NCBI GenBank assembly: GCA_037189845.1
Contig: JBBCIS010000002.1
Coordinates: forward strand, 62,001 to 126,000
DNA length: 64,000 nt
From: JAMLHH01 sp037189845
Lineage (GTDB): Bacteria; Bacteroidota; Bacteroidia; Chitinophagales; JADIYW01
Direction of reading: 5' to 3'
Below, piece by piece: positions 9,260-18,693 of this stretch (its first letter is position 1; each line of letters starts with the position of its first letter). The notes beneath the pieces were generated by a model. That model had not been told where the DNA came from, did not search any database, and saw only the letters and a program-made list of their open reading frames with translations. The position numbers and the translations under genes are program-made.

Positions 9260-10033
9260 TTAATTATAAGTATCATCAAAGGCAGGCTTCTTTTCTTTTT
9301 TATTTTGAAAATCGGACTTAAACAGCTTATGATAGGCTTTGGCTTTGTTAGGCAACCTCAGATGATAAGTAACTCCCATAGCATAATCCACTGCAGGTCT
9401 TGAAAAAGAAACAATATCAGGTTGTACCAGATAAAAGAGTGTAAATGACTGGTATTTATTATACCTAACCCGGAATTGTGAAACCAACCGAATTCTGCTC
9501 AGGTGCATACGCCTGTCAGAAGAGAATTTGAGATATGGCTCTGCTGAAGCAGCCGCAGTAAAAATTTTATTAAATTTATACATCATCCGAATTCTGTTTC
9601 TCCATTCGAAATATGACTCGTCAAACTGATGAATGCCGGTAAAGTAGTTGCGGACAGTCTGAAAAGATGTACGGTTGAAAATGGCACTTTTCTTCCCGAG
9701 TCTGGTTTTATGTGTTGCGCCAATATAAAAGGTATGCTGATCCTGCAGATAGTTAGTATTTAACTGATAAAGCGTTTCTAACTGAAGGTTTTTAAGAACC
9801 TTGATCCCGTAGATGAAATAAATATTGCTTCGGTCAAAACGTGTAACATTCTCAGTGAATCTGGTCTGATACTGGAACTCTGCGTATTGATTTTTTCCGA
9901 TTTTTTTCTCCACCTGAAACCACAACCATAATGACAAATCCTGTTCACGATTACTCGCAGAAATAGCAGAAAATGGAATCAAAAACAAGAGCGTTAATGA
10001 TACTAGCCTGTATTTGTCAATCATTAACTGCAT
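9260..10033 (-). CDS. DUF2490 outer-membrane beta-barrel protein
   Basis: 257 residues with a signal peptide (about 1-25) followed by alternating amphipathic strands (for example LSLWLWFQVEKKIGKNQYAEFQYQTRF and FEWRNRIRMMYKFNK). This pattern is that of DUF2490, a family of predicted outer-membrane barrels common in the phylum. No ligand can be inferred. It is convergent with the GDYXXLXY gene, with 96 bases between them and no clear terminator. Confidence 0.8.
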   Translation of the reverse strand: MQLMIDKYRLVSLTLLFLIPFSAISASNREQDLSLWLWFQVEKKIGKNQYAEFQYQTRFTENVTRFDRSNIYFIYGIKVLKNLQLETLYQLNTNYLQDQHTFYIGATHKTRLGKKSAIFNRTSFQTVRNYFTGIHQFDESYFEWRNRIRMMYKFNKIFTAAASAEPYLKFSSDRRMHLSRIRLVSQFRVRYNKYQSFTLFYLVQPDIVSFSRPAVDYAMGVTYHLRLPNKAKAYHKLFKSDFQNKKEKKPAFDDTYN

Positions 10034-10145
10034 CGTATATCTCCCTTCTTACTTTCGAAGATATTATTTTCCAGGCTCCCACCCAACCCTTTTCCGGGTG
10101 TACGATAAAAACCTGTCATCTGATCTTTACAAGAGCTCCCTATTA

Positions 10146-10811
10146 CTAATCCTTTTCTATTAATCTATCATTTACACCTACTTCTAACATATTATTCAGG
10201 ACATCTGATATTTCCTGTGACGGAAGAATATGTATGGTCGTGATTCCGGCTTTCTCTGCGCCTTCCAGATTGGCAATTTTGTCGTCAATAAATAAAGCTT
10301 CACCAGCTTTTATCTGCTGTTCTTTCAAAACTCTGAGATATATCTCCACATCAGGCTTTACCTCTCTTATCTCATAGGAATAATAACAGTGATCAAAGAT
10401 TTCGTATAACACATCGCTTCCGAACCTTTCAATTAATGCTGCTTTGATAAAATCCAGATGAATTTCATTGGTATTACTCAACAGGTATATTTCATATTGA
10501 TCTTTCAGGTTTCTCAGAAAATCCAGTCTCTCTTCCGGTATTTCTTTCAAAAGAGCATTCCACTTGTCAGCAATATCTTTCTTTTGATATTCAGGCTTAA
10601 GATATTGGCTCAGTGTCTCTAAAAAATATGAAGTATCAAAAGTACCTTTTTCATATTCCACGAAAAACCCTTCATCTTTCAGTTGACGAACAGATTCTGG
10701 CTGCTCAAAAATTCCCAGGAACTGCTCATTCCACCAAAAAGCTTCATCTTCCAGCGGAATAATGACATTTCCCAGATCAAATATCACTGCTTTAATTGCT
10801 TTCATTTTCAA
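10146..10811 (-). CDS. HAD-superfamily hydrolase, YihX-like
   Basis: 221 residues, the usual length for a subclass IA HAD phosphatase. Motif I is IFDLGNVI with the nucleophile at D12. The following Asp of the classic DxD is Gly, as in YihX-type enzymes. Motif II is the LLSNTN segment (near residue 110), and motif IV is LFIDDKIANLEGAEKAGI (about 173-190). The likely reaction is hydrolysis of a sugar phosphate or nucleotide in the cytosol; the substrate is not predictable. It stands alone with a 46-base leader after a recognisable promoter element. Confidence 0.85.
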   Translation of the reverse strand: MKMKAIKAVIFDLGNVIIPLEDEAFWWNEQFLGIFEQPESVRQLKDEGFFVEYEKGTFDTSYFLETLSQYLKPEYQKKDIADKWNALLKEIPEERLDFLRNLKDQYEIYLLSNTNEIHLDFIKAALIERFGSDVLYEIFDHCYYSYEIREVKPDVEIYLRVLKEQQIKAGEALFIDDKIANLEGAEKAGITTIHILPSQEISDVLNNMLEVGVNDRLIEKD

Positions 10812-10856
10812 TATTTTTCATTGCAACTCATACACATAGCAGAGGCTATATGATCA

Positions 10857-10864
10857 CAAAGTTA
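10857..10864 (-). promoter_or_regulatory. -7 promoter element of the HAD hydrolase gene
   Basis: TAACTTTG on the minus strand is a perfect TAnnTTTG match, 46 bases before the start codon. Confidence 0.4.
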
Positions 10865-10937
10865 AAGAGTTTCGACAGATACTTAATTGCTGATGTTTTA
10901 CAGTAAAAAACTTCTAAAATCAAAAGAACTGGCTTAC

Positions 10938-12170
10938 TTACTCAAATCTCAATGCCTCGATAGGATCCTGACGGGACGCTTTTACTGCCGGGTAAATACC
11001 AGAAATCAAACCTACTATCAAACAGAAAATCACGCCTAAGATCATCCATGTCCATGGAATGATAAATGAGCCGCCTATCATCAGTGAAACTATATTCCCG
11101 ATGATAATTCCCAATACAATTCCCAAAGCTCCACCCAGCTGGCAGATCACTATAGCTTCTATCAGAAACTGTTTCAGGATATCTGAGCTTCTCGCTCCTA
11201 CTGCTTTCAGCGTACCTATTTCTCTGGTGCGTTCTGTAACCGATACCAGCATGATATTCATCAGACCTACTGCTGCACCAAACAATGTGATCAATCCAAT
11301 CACAAATCCACCGATTGTAGCATAAGAAAGATTTTCATTCAGCAATTCAGAAATACTGTCGCTTTTCATGATATCAAAGTTATTTTCATCTCGCGGATTC
11401 AGTTTCCGGGCAAGACGCATCGTTCCTTTAGCCTCTTCAATAGCAGACTCCAATCGTTCCTGCTCATGTACCTTTATACCGATGATATAGCTGGTATTGG
11501 CAGAAGTATAAAACTGCCGGCAATTTTGCATCGGGATCAAAGCAAAATTATCGGAAGAAACCATGCTGGAACCTTTTGAATTAAAAATTCCGATAACCTG
11601 ATATCTCCGGCCATCCATGATAATATTCCGGCCAATGCCGTCCAATTCTGCACCGAATAGTTTTAAGGCAACATCATAACCCAGCACACAGACATTTCCT
11701 CCTGAGGTCATTTCACTCACCGAAAAATTACGTCCTTTCAGAAATGTGTAGCTTTCCACTTCCGGATAACCGTCGTCAACTCCCACAATCATCACATTGG
11801 GATTGCTCTTGACGTTTTTATATTTCAAAAGCCCTACACCGGTACCGATCGTCTGAATATTGACCGGATGCCTATCATTAAAGAGCTCTTTAAACTTCTG
11901 TGCTTCCAGATAAGTAATAGATCTGAAAACTTTAGGAGCAACTCTTGCTGCACCAATATTAATTGCGAGCCCTCTGTTCCTGATTTTAAAAGTATTGGCG
12001 CCCATGCTGCTGAAATCCTTGCTGATATAAGATTTCAATCCATCTATGGCCGTCAGAATTCCTACCAGAGACATAATTCCGAAGCCTATAATACAACATG
12101 TTATAATCGTACGCGTTCCATTTTGCCTGATGGAATTATACGCCAGAATAATAATCTCTGAAATCTTCAT
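10938..12170 (-). CDS. MacB-type ABC transporter permease
   Basis: About 410 residues from the ATG at 12170. A longer reading to 12302 adds 44 residues that do not look like this family, and it would cover a palindrome upstream. One membrane segment near the start, a large periplasmic MacB-PCD domain (about 50-240), then three membrane segments in an FtsX-type domain containing SVTERTREIGTLKAVGARSSDILKQFLIEA, the coupling segment that contacts the ATPase. The end IYPAVKASRQDPIEALRFE is diagnostic. It works with an ATPase not encoded here to move a lipoprotein, peptide or drug, or to transmit force across the envelope. Confidence 0.87.
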   Translation of the reverse strand: MKISEIIILAYNSIRQNGTRTIITCCIIGFGIMSLVGILTAIDGLKSYISKDFSSMGANTFKIRNRGLAINIGAARVAPKVFRSITYLEAQKFKELFNDRHPVNIQTIGTGVGLLKYKNVKSNPNVMIVGVDDGYPEVESYTFLKGRNFSVSEMTSGGNVCVLGYDVALKLFGAELDGIGRNIIMDGRRYQVIGIFNSKGSSMVSSDNFALIPMQNCRQFYTSANTSYIIGIKVHEQERLESAIEEAKGTMRLARKLNPRDENNFDIMKSDSISELLNENLSYATIGGFVIGLITLFGAAVGLMNIMLVSVTERTREIGTLKAVGARSSDILKQFLIEAIVICQLGGALGIVLGIIIGNIVSLMIGGSFIIPWTWMILGVIFCLIVGLISGIYPAVKASRQDPIEALRFE

Positions 12171-12189
12171 GAATAGTAAGCGAATAAAA

Positions 12190-12210
12190 GTACAAAAATT
12201 GCTTTTGTAC
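12190..12210. promoter_or_regulatory. Palindrome upstream of the permease gene
   Basis: Perfect inverted repeat GTACAAAA/TTTTGTAC with a 5-base centre, ending 20 bases before the permease start codon. It could be an operator or a leader hairpin. Its presence supports the start at 12170. Confidence 0.35.
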
Positions 12211-12413
12211 GATGCGAATAAAGGATTAAATAATGTAAAGACGTAAGATTCAGATTTTTTAAAATTCAGAAAGTGATTTTTAACATTTTCAATTGGTCTC
12301 AATTAAATTATCAATATCAATCCTACCCTAAACACAACAAATAGAAAACATGATTTTAACCCTTAAAGAAATTATGTTGCAGATATTTGAAAAGCTATAA
12401 TAACTAAAAAAAG

Positions 12414-13733
12414 ATGGACGATCTGATAGCAGCCAGAAGCCTGATGGGCTTGAGTTTGGGCTTCCATATCATCTTTGCTTGTATTGGTATGGTGATGCCT
12501 TTTATGATGGCAGTTGCACATTACAAATGGAATACTACGGGGAAAGAAAAATATTATATTCTGACTAAATCCTGGAGCAAAGGCGTTGCTATATTTTTTG
12601 TAACGGGCGCCGTGAGCGGTACTCTTTTATCTTTTGAATTAGGTCTGCTCTGGCCAACATTTATGAAGCATGCAGGTCCGATATTCGGAATGCCGTTTTC
12701 ATTAGAAGGCACAGCATTTTTTGTAGAAGCTATTGCTTTAGGGTTTTATATGTACGGCTGGGGCAAATTCAGCAAATGGTTTCATTGGTTTACAGGTGTA
12801 CTGGTAGGAATTTCGGGAGTAGCATCCGGAGTGCTCGTTGTTGCAGCCAATGCATGGATGAACAGTCCTGCGGGTTTTAATTATCAGGATGGAGTTTATT
12901 CTAATATAGATCCTCTGAAAGCAATGATGAATGATGCATGGTTTACACAGGCACTTCACATGACGATCGCAGCATTTTCGGCAACAGGCTTTGCTGTAGC
13001 AGGTATCCATGCTTATCATTATTACAAAGGGAATTACCGGGCATTTCATAAAAGCGCATTCAGAATAGCACTTGCAATCGGTGCAATAGCTGCATTTCTG
13101 CAACCTATCAGCGGTGATATTTCTGCAAAAGATATAGCTAAAAGACAGCCGGCAAAGCTGGCCGCAATGGAAGCACATTATCACACTGAGCCTAAAGCTC
13201 CGCTTATCATTGGTGGTATTGTAGATGAAAAATCAGAATCTGTCAAATATGCCATTCGACTACCCGGATTCCTCAGTTTTCTGGCACATGGAAATTTTGA
13301 CGAGACAGTTACAGGCTTAGATCAGTTTCCAAAAGATGAAAGACCTCCTGTCGCTATTACTCACTATTCTTTCCAGGTCATGGTAGCATGCGGAATGCTC
13401 ATGATGCTGGTAGGATTTATTTTTATCATCAGTCGGTGGAAATATGCCCATATTCTGGAACGCAAATGGTTTTTGATGCTCGTCATACTTTGTACACCGC
13501 TGGGATTTATTGCGGTGGAAGCAGGGTGGATGGTCACCGAATTAGGCAGACAGCCATGGATTATTTACGGCATTATGAAAACCAAGGATGCCCTGACACC
13601 AATGCCGGGCATACAGTACTCGTTTTATATGTTTGCAGGAATATACCTGCTGCTTGCCGTAATGGTTTCCTGGCTGATGAACAGACAAATCAGGTACATT
13701 AATGAGCATCGTTCACTTCCTAAAATAATCTAG
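12414..13733 (+). CDS. cydA: Cytochrome bd ubiquinol/menaquinol oxidase subunit I
   Basis: 439 residues, with about nine membrane segments. The haem b595 ligand His18 lies in SLGFHIIFACIG, and SLEGTAFFVEAIALGFYMYGW carries conserved acidic residues of the haem/proton region. The GRQPW motif (near residue 378) is the signature of the family. The quinol-binding loop is short, as in most non-enterobacterial enzymes. It forms the catalytic core of a high-affinity terminal oxidase in the inner membrane, using quinol (probably menaquinol in this phylum) to reduce oxygen. The cydB start codon follows 3 bases after this stop codon. Confidence 0.95.
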   Translation: MDDLIAARSLMGLSLGFHIIFACIGMVMPFMMAVAHYKWNTTGKEKYYILTKSWSKGVAIFFVTGAVSGTLLSFELGLLWPTFMKHAGPIFGMPFSLEGTAFFVEAIALGFYMYGWGKFSKWFHWFTGVLVGISGVASGVLVVAANAWMNSPAGFNYQDGVYSNIDPLKAMMNDAWFTQALHMTIAAFSATGFAVAGIHAYHYYKGNYRAFHKSAFRIALAIGAIAAFLQPISGDISAKDIAKRQPAKLAAMEAHYHTEPKAPLIIGGIVDEKSESVKYAIRLPGFLSFLAHGNFDETVTGLDQFPKDERPPVAITHYSFQVMVACGMLMMLVGFIFIISRWKYAHILERKWFLMLVILCTPLGFIAVEAGWMVTELGRQPWIIYGIMKTKDALTPMPGIQYSFYMFAGIYLLLAVMVSWLMNRQIRYINEHRSLPKII

Positions 13734-13735
13734 TT

Positions 13736-14740
13736 ATGCTGGAGATCGTTATTATCTTTTTCTGGATATCTATCCTCTTGTATATTTTGTTAGGTGGTGC
13801 TGATTTCGGTGCAGGGATATTGGAAATCTTTTCAAGTCAGCAAAACAAAATCAGGATCAGAACTTTGACATATCACACTATCGGACCTGTATGGGAAGCC
13901 AATCACATGTGGCTGATCATTGCAATCGTGATACTATTTGTGGCATTTCCGGATATTTACGCGACATTCAGCACCTATCTGCACATTCCTGTACTGCTGA
14001 TGCTCATTGGTATTATCGCCAGAGGTACTGCTTTTATTTTCAGGCATTATGATGCTTATCAGGACGGAACCAGTCAAAAACTATATAATTTCATATTCAT
14101 GGCATCCAGCCTGTTCACTGCTTTCATTCTGGGTATCATAGGAGGTGCATTGATCAGTCACAATATCCCCGCAACTGCCACTCATTTTCTGGATATTTAT
14201 GTATTGTCATGGGTGACGCCATTCACCCTTGCTACCGGTGTTTTAAGTACGATCATCTGTGTATTTTTAGCGGCAACATACCTGATTGGTGAAAGCAATA
14301 AAGCTGAGGACAAGGATTATTTCAGAAAAAAATCTTTCAGGTTTTCCATTGTCATTTTTGCCTGGGGAGGTATCGCTTTGCTCATAGGCAAAATCACAGA
14401 CGTCCCTCTTTTGAATATGATGCTGAAATCCAAATGGAGTCTAAGTTGTTTTATTTTATCCGGTATAAGTCTGATGTATTACTGGAGAATTATTCGTTCC
14501 GGTGAAAAATGGCGCCCGAGAATTGCTGCAGGTGCAGTGATTATGTGGATCATGGCAACTGCAGGAGTTGTTATTCATCCCGAAATTATAACATTTAAAG
14601 ACCAGGCTGGCTTAAGTTTTTACAACAGTGCTGCCGGTACTTTAACTATCCGTTATCTGGCATGGGCATTATTGATCGGTGGAATTTTCATCATTCCCGG
14701 AGTCATACATCTCATTGTCAGCTTTCAGGCAAAAGAGTAG
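13736..14740 (+). CDS. cydB: Cytochrome bd oxidase subunit II
   Basis: 334 residues with about nine membrane segments. The N-terminal GGADFGAGILE and the following GPVWEANHMWLI motif are diagnostic of CydB. It pairs with CydA, encoded 3 bases upstream, to form the bd oxidase. No CydX-like peptide or cydDC assembly transporter is visible. Its last 23 bases overlap the 3' end of the convergent peroxiredoxin-like gene. Confidence 0.95.
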   Translation: MLEIVIIFFWISILLYILLGGADFGAGILEIFSSQQNKIRIRTLTYHTIGPVWEANHMWLIIAIVILFVAFPDIYATFSTYLHIPVLLMLIGIIARGTAFIFRHYDAYQDGTSQKLYNFIFMASSLFTAFILGIIGGALISHNIPATATHFLDIYVLSWVTPFTLATGVLSTIICVFLAATYLIGESNKAEDKDYFRKKSFRFSIVIFAWGGIALLIGKITDVPLLNMMLKSKWSLSCFILSGISLMYYWRIIRSGEKWRPRIAAGAVIMWIMATAGVVIHPEIITFKDQAGLSFYNSAAGTLTIRYLAWALLIGGIFIIPGVIHLIVSFQAKE

Positions 14741-15695
14741 AATTATTACAATTGGCTAATTCCTGATATGGCACTAAATCTGAAACCGATGAATGTACAA
14801 ACTTCCTCACAATTTTACCATCGCTGATCACAAATACACCCGGCATCTGGAAAGGATCTTCTTCCTTAAAAGTAGCAATACCCAACTTCAACAGATTTCC
14901 CTTTTGCAATAGCCTGCTCAAATCTTTCCAGCCAAAAATCTGAGATAGCCTGCCTCTTCTCAAGTGAAATCCTTTATACAGAATCAATTCCGGATCACTG
15001 ACTGAATCTACATCCTGCAGGTTATATTTCCTGAAATACTGATTGGCTTCACTGACTGAAAGTTGGTGCACTAAAACAATCTTTACTCCTTTCCGCTCAA
15101 TGCTGTCTTTGTTCTTAGATATCTCACACAGTGTTTCTCTGCAAAAAGTACATCCGAAATGGCGCAAAAAAACCAGCATTATAGGTTGTCTTTCTGACAT
15201 TTCCAGCAATACTTCATTTTTGTTGGTATAATGCCATGAAAGCAGCTCACGGATATTGTGTTCAGTGTGTTTAATAATCTCTTTATCTAAAAGATATTCA
15301 TGGATATATACATTGTACAGGATTAATCCAAACGGAATCCACCAGATCATATCGTTGGTAAAATTCATCTGGAGTATCACGAGCGGAAGCTCACCCTGAA
15401 AATAATAGTACATAAATCCAATCGGAGCACACACCTTCCCTATCATACCTACCAGCACAATCGGCCAGTGTCGTAAAGGATTTGTGTAAGCGATCAGATA
15501 TCCTATGCCCATAGATACTGCATACAATCCAAAACACTGCCATAATTGCAGATATCTGGGAACTTCAATGTTTCCCAATCTGAACCAGAACTCCGGAAAA
15601 AATATCACAGACAATCCCCAAAGGATGCTATACATCCCGGCAACGAACAAGATTGCCTTCATCCACTGACTATTTCTTGAAGATACTAACAGCAT
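14718..15695 (-). CDS. Membrane-anchored peroxiredoxin-like (SelL/AhpC-TSA_2-type) protein
   Basis: 325 residues in two parts. Residues about 13-135 contain four membrane segments. Residues about 150-320 form a thioredoxin-fold domain with Cys182-Thr-Phe-Cys185 in the HFGCTFCRE motif. Together with the later DPFQMPGVFVISDGKIVR strand this resembles the AhpC/TSA-like SelL/PRXL2 group, whose members have a CxxC (or UxxU) redox pair. It could reduce peroxides or handle thiols at the membrane; activity is an inference. The gene is convergent with cydB and overlaps it by 23 bases, and it lies 50 bases after the T9SS protein gene on the same strand. Confidence 0.75.
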   Translation of the reverse strand: MLLVSSRNSQWMKAILFVAGMYSILWGLSVIFFPEFWFRLGNIEVPRYLQLWQCFGLYAVSMGIGYLIAYTNPLRHWPIVLVGMIGKVCAPIGFMYYYFQGELPLVILQMNFTNDMIWWIPFGLILYNVYIHEYLLDKEIIKHTEHNIRELLSWHYTNKNEVLLEMSERQPIMLVFLRHFGCTFCRETLCEISKNKDSIERKGVKIVLVHQLSVSEANQYFRKYNLQDVDSVSDPELILYKGFHLRRGRLSQIFGWKDLSRLLQKGNLLKLGIATFKEEDPFQMPGVFVISDGKIVRKFVHSSVSDLVPYQELANCNNSTLLPES

Positions 15696-15745
15696 AGCGT
15701 ACTAATATCTTAATAACCAAGAAGATTAAACAATGTTCAAACGAC

Positions 15746-18523
15746 CTATCTTACGATTAATACTGTCCCCTTATCTCTTTGAACTGTATTATCCGGGAAC
15801 ACTACTTCGTAGTAATATGAATAGTTGTCTACCGGAGCTAATTTACCTTTGTACTGTCCGTTCCATCCTATAGTAGCATCATTCACCAACGCGTTTTCTA
15901 TTTTATAAACAGATTCACCCCATCTGTTGAAGATTTCTAAAATCTTCACTCTGGTATCTGAAGTATTGGATAATATATACAGCACATCATTTTTACCATC
16001 ACCATTCGGAGAGAATGCATTTGGCAAATACACTGACATTACCGGCAGCACATCTATCACAATTGTATCTGATCCTTCGCAACCATAAGAGTTAGTGACA
16101 GTCAGCACATAAGTGATTTTCTCCTGCGGACTTGCAACAGGGGAAGCACAATTTGTACAGGAAAGAGAAGCCGAAGGCGTCCATTCATATATTGTACCGT
16201 TTTGTTGTATTCCGGTGATGCTGGTTGCTGTCAAGGTTATTTGCTGACCCTGGGTAATGGATAAGTCCTGAGGCAAAACCACCTGCACAGCAGGTGCCTG
16301 GAATACATTTATAATTTTCTCTACCGAGCAACCTTTGCTGTCCACAATTTTAATGGTATAGTCACCTTCTTCCAATCCGTCAATTGTTTCATCTGTCGCC
16401 TGACCATCTACTGTGATTGTATAAGGAGCTGTTCCATTTCCTATATTAGAAATAGTGACAGCACCTTTTACCGATGCATCGCAATTGATCGGATCAACTA
16501 CAAAATCTGCAGTAAGGCCTGCTTCGCTTTTACTGATTTCTACAGATCCTTGCTGGCTACAATTGCCATATTGGATAGTATAAGTATAAACACCTGCAGT
16601 TTTTCCTGAGATAGCATTTACCGTTTCACCGGAAGACCAGACAATCGTATAATCTACTCCGTTAGGAATTTGGAGAGAAGCTGCACCATCACCTCCGGCA
16701 CATGTTTCATTGGTTACATTTTCTACAATGTTCAGTTCTTCAACTTTTAATTCTACAGAAGCTGTCCCTGTACAATCCCCATTTTTCACCGTTACCGTAT
16801 AAGTCCCGGGTTGTGTAACAATAATTGATTTCGTTTGATCACCATTTGACCAAGCATAAGAATCAAATGTCTCTGCCACTGTAAAAGTTGTAGATCCACC
16901 CTGGCAAATAGAGGCGTTGCCGGTAATTGTAGGTTTTAATTCGGCTGCAACCGTCACCTCTGCGCTTGCTGTAGCAGTACAAATTCCATTACCTGCTTCT
17001 ACTGTATATGTTCCTGCTGAAGAAACCTCTATAGATGGAGAAGTAGCTCCTGTGCTCCAAAGTACACTTGGTGCATTTCCAGTATAAGAAAGTGTTGTTT
17101 TTCCACCAGAACAAATCTGTGTATTTCCGGAAATACTTGCGGTCAATGCCGGACCAACTGTTATCTGTACTGTCACCGGATCAACTGGGCAATCAGTAGA
17201 ATTTGAAGAAATAACATAAGATACTATTGCTGGCTGGCTGCCTGTATATGTCGGAGTCTGTACGATTGAAGAAACATTGCCACTACCATTTGACAAACCA
17301 CTGACAGCAGCAGCAGTGCTTACTGTCCAGTTATAATCTCCTGCAGGATCCAGCTTTACTTCCAAAGGATTTCCCGAACAAACAGTTGCAGGGGCAGTTG
17401 CAGAAAGTGTAGAACCTCCGCATTTAATATTCAAAGCGGCACCGTCTGCAATGACTTCAGTACATACCTGGGCATCATAAGGTGTAACATGTGCTTTGAA
17501 ATAGATTTTTTTGCCACACAAAGGAGAACCGGCAGGTACCCCGAACATTAATTTATACGGATCACTTGGTTTCAAATAGTTGCTCAAATCAGGAGTCTGA
17601 CAAGGATTCTGACCTGTATTTAGTACAATAGAACCGTTAGCAACGCTCGCATATTGAAAATCATTATCAATAAGATATTCACCTTCCAAATCTTTCATAT
17701 CTCTACGGTCATAGTTTAATGAATCTGTACATTTTGTACAGTTTCTCAAGCTGAGGAAATTCTCTCTGTAACGGGTAGATGCAGTATTAGAAGTTGACGA
17801 AGAATTGGTAAATGCTCCCATGGTTCTTTGACATGAATTCTGCATCACATATACATTATGACCTGAACCACAAAGGGTAGTCAGATCATAATCCTGAGCA
17901 ACATTCGAGCTCATGAAAAAGATCACCAATGCATCAGACGGAATAAAATCACCCGGACCCGCAGCAAAAATATTCAGATTGCTACATGCCCCTGTTCTTA
18001 ATCTTGTCATCAAAGCATTTGAAGGTTTTTGTATCAAACACGGATTCGCACCTATATTAATACTTTTATCGGTTGCAGTATTATCGTTTGTTCCTGCATT
18101 TATTTTAAACTGAAGATCAGAAGCAAAAAATCCGCTACCGGAAGAAAATATAAAGAATTCATTATCATGCTCTTCTCCAACACCTAATCCACTTTTGTCA
18201 CAGCTATTCATCATGATCATCAATAGATCGGGACACACCTGCGGACAACTTTGCTGCTGATAAGTAGGTAATTGTGTCTTACCGATGTTTGTACCCTGAG
18301 TGCGCGGGTCAAAATTCGCATCTTCACTGTAGAACCAGTTGATTTCACCACCAGAAGGCATTTGTATACCTCTTACAGATAATTCCACTTGTCCCGGAGC
18401 ACAAATCGTAGCTTCACTGCCGTTATCAACTTTCAGGTCATATAACGTAGGACATTGTGCTGACAAGTTGAAAGAAACACCTGCTAGCATCCATGCTGTC
18501 AATACTAAAATTAAATTCTTCAT
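15746..18523 (-). CDS. Large secreted protein with T9SS type B sorting domain
   Basis: 925 residues. Signal peptide 1-22. A Cys-rich N-terminal part (about 25-370) is followed by several Ig-like/PKD-like repeats of about 75 residues, with recurring ITGNxxICxGGxTT and AGTYTVxVxNGxCTGTASxE segments (about 455-690). The C-terminal gliding-motility-associated domain begins LPNAFSPNGDGKNDVLYI (about 838) and contains FNRWGESVY, which identifies type B export by the type IX secretion system. The protein is expected on the cell surface or in the medium as an adhesin or structural protein. No enzyme domain is visible. Confidence 0.88.
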   Translation of the reverse strand: MKNLILVLTAWMLAGVSFNLSAQCPTLYDLKVDNGSEATICAPGQVELSVRGIQMPSGGEINWFYSEDANFDPRTQGTNIGKTQLPTYQQQSCPQVCPDLLMIMMNSCDKSGLGVGEEHDNEFFIFSSGSGFFASDLQFKINAGTNDNTATDKSINIGANPCLIQKPSNALMTRLRTGACSNLNIFAAGPGDFIPSDALVIFFMSSNVAQDYDLTTLCGSGHNVYVMQNSCQRTMGAFTNSSSTSNTASTRYRENFLSLRNCTKCTDSLNYDRRDMKDLEGEYLIDNDFQYASVANGSIVLNTGQNPCQTPDLSNYLKPSDPYKLMFGVPAGSPLCGKKIYFKAHVTPYDAQVCTEVIADGAALNIKCGGSTLSATAPATVCSGNPLEVKLDPAGDYNWTVSTAAAVSGLSNGSGNVSSIVQTPTYTGSQPAIVSYVISSNSTDCPVDPVTVQITVGPALTASISGNTQICSGGKTTLSYTGNAPSVLWSTGATSPSIEVSSAGTYTVEAGNGICTATASAEVTVAAELKPTITGNASICQGGSTTFTVAETFDSYAWSNGDQTKSIIVTQPGTYTVTVKNGDCTGTASVELKVEELNIVENVTNETCAGGDGAASLQIPNGVDYTIVWSSGETVNAISGKTAGVYTYTIQYGNCSQQGSVEISKSEAGLTADFVVDPINCDASVKGAVTISNIGNGTAPYTITVDGQATDETIDGLEEGDYTIKIVDSKGCSVEKIINVFQAPAVQVVLPQDLSITQGQQITLTATSITGIQQNGTIYEWTPSASLSCTNCASPVASPQEKITYVLTVTNSYGCEGSDTIVIDVLPVMSVYLPNAFSPNGDGKNDVLYILSNTSDTRVKILEIFNRWGESVYKIENALVNDATIGWNGQYKGKLAPVDNYSYYYEVVFPDNTVQRDKGTVLIVR

Positions 18524-18540
18524 TTTTCTTCAATCCCCCA

Positions 18541-18548
18541 CAAAGTTA
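18541..18548 (-). promoter_or_regulatory. -7 promoter element of the T9SS protein gene
   Basis: TAACTTTG on the minus strand is a perfect TAnnTTTG match, 17 bases before the start codon. Confidence 0.4.
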
Positions 18549-18693
18549 AAAGTAATCCTGAGTATATTCTATATCATAACTATTTAATCAAATTCAAGAT
18601 GATCTTTGATTTAAAACTCTTTGATTCCTTTACTAATTAACAATATCCTTATAATGATTTATCACCATAAGTTTTTTAATTATACATTATTCC

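Noticed and set aside
12171..12302. N-terminal extension of the MacB-like permease
   Set aside because: The 44 extra residues precede the typical MKISEIIILAYNSI start and cross a perfect palindrome.
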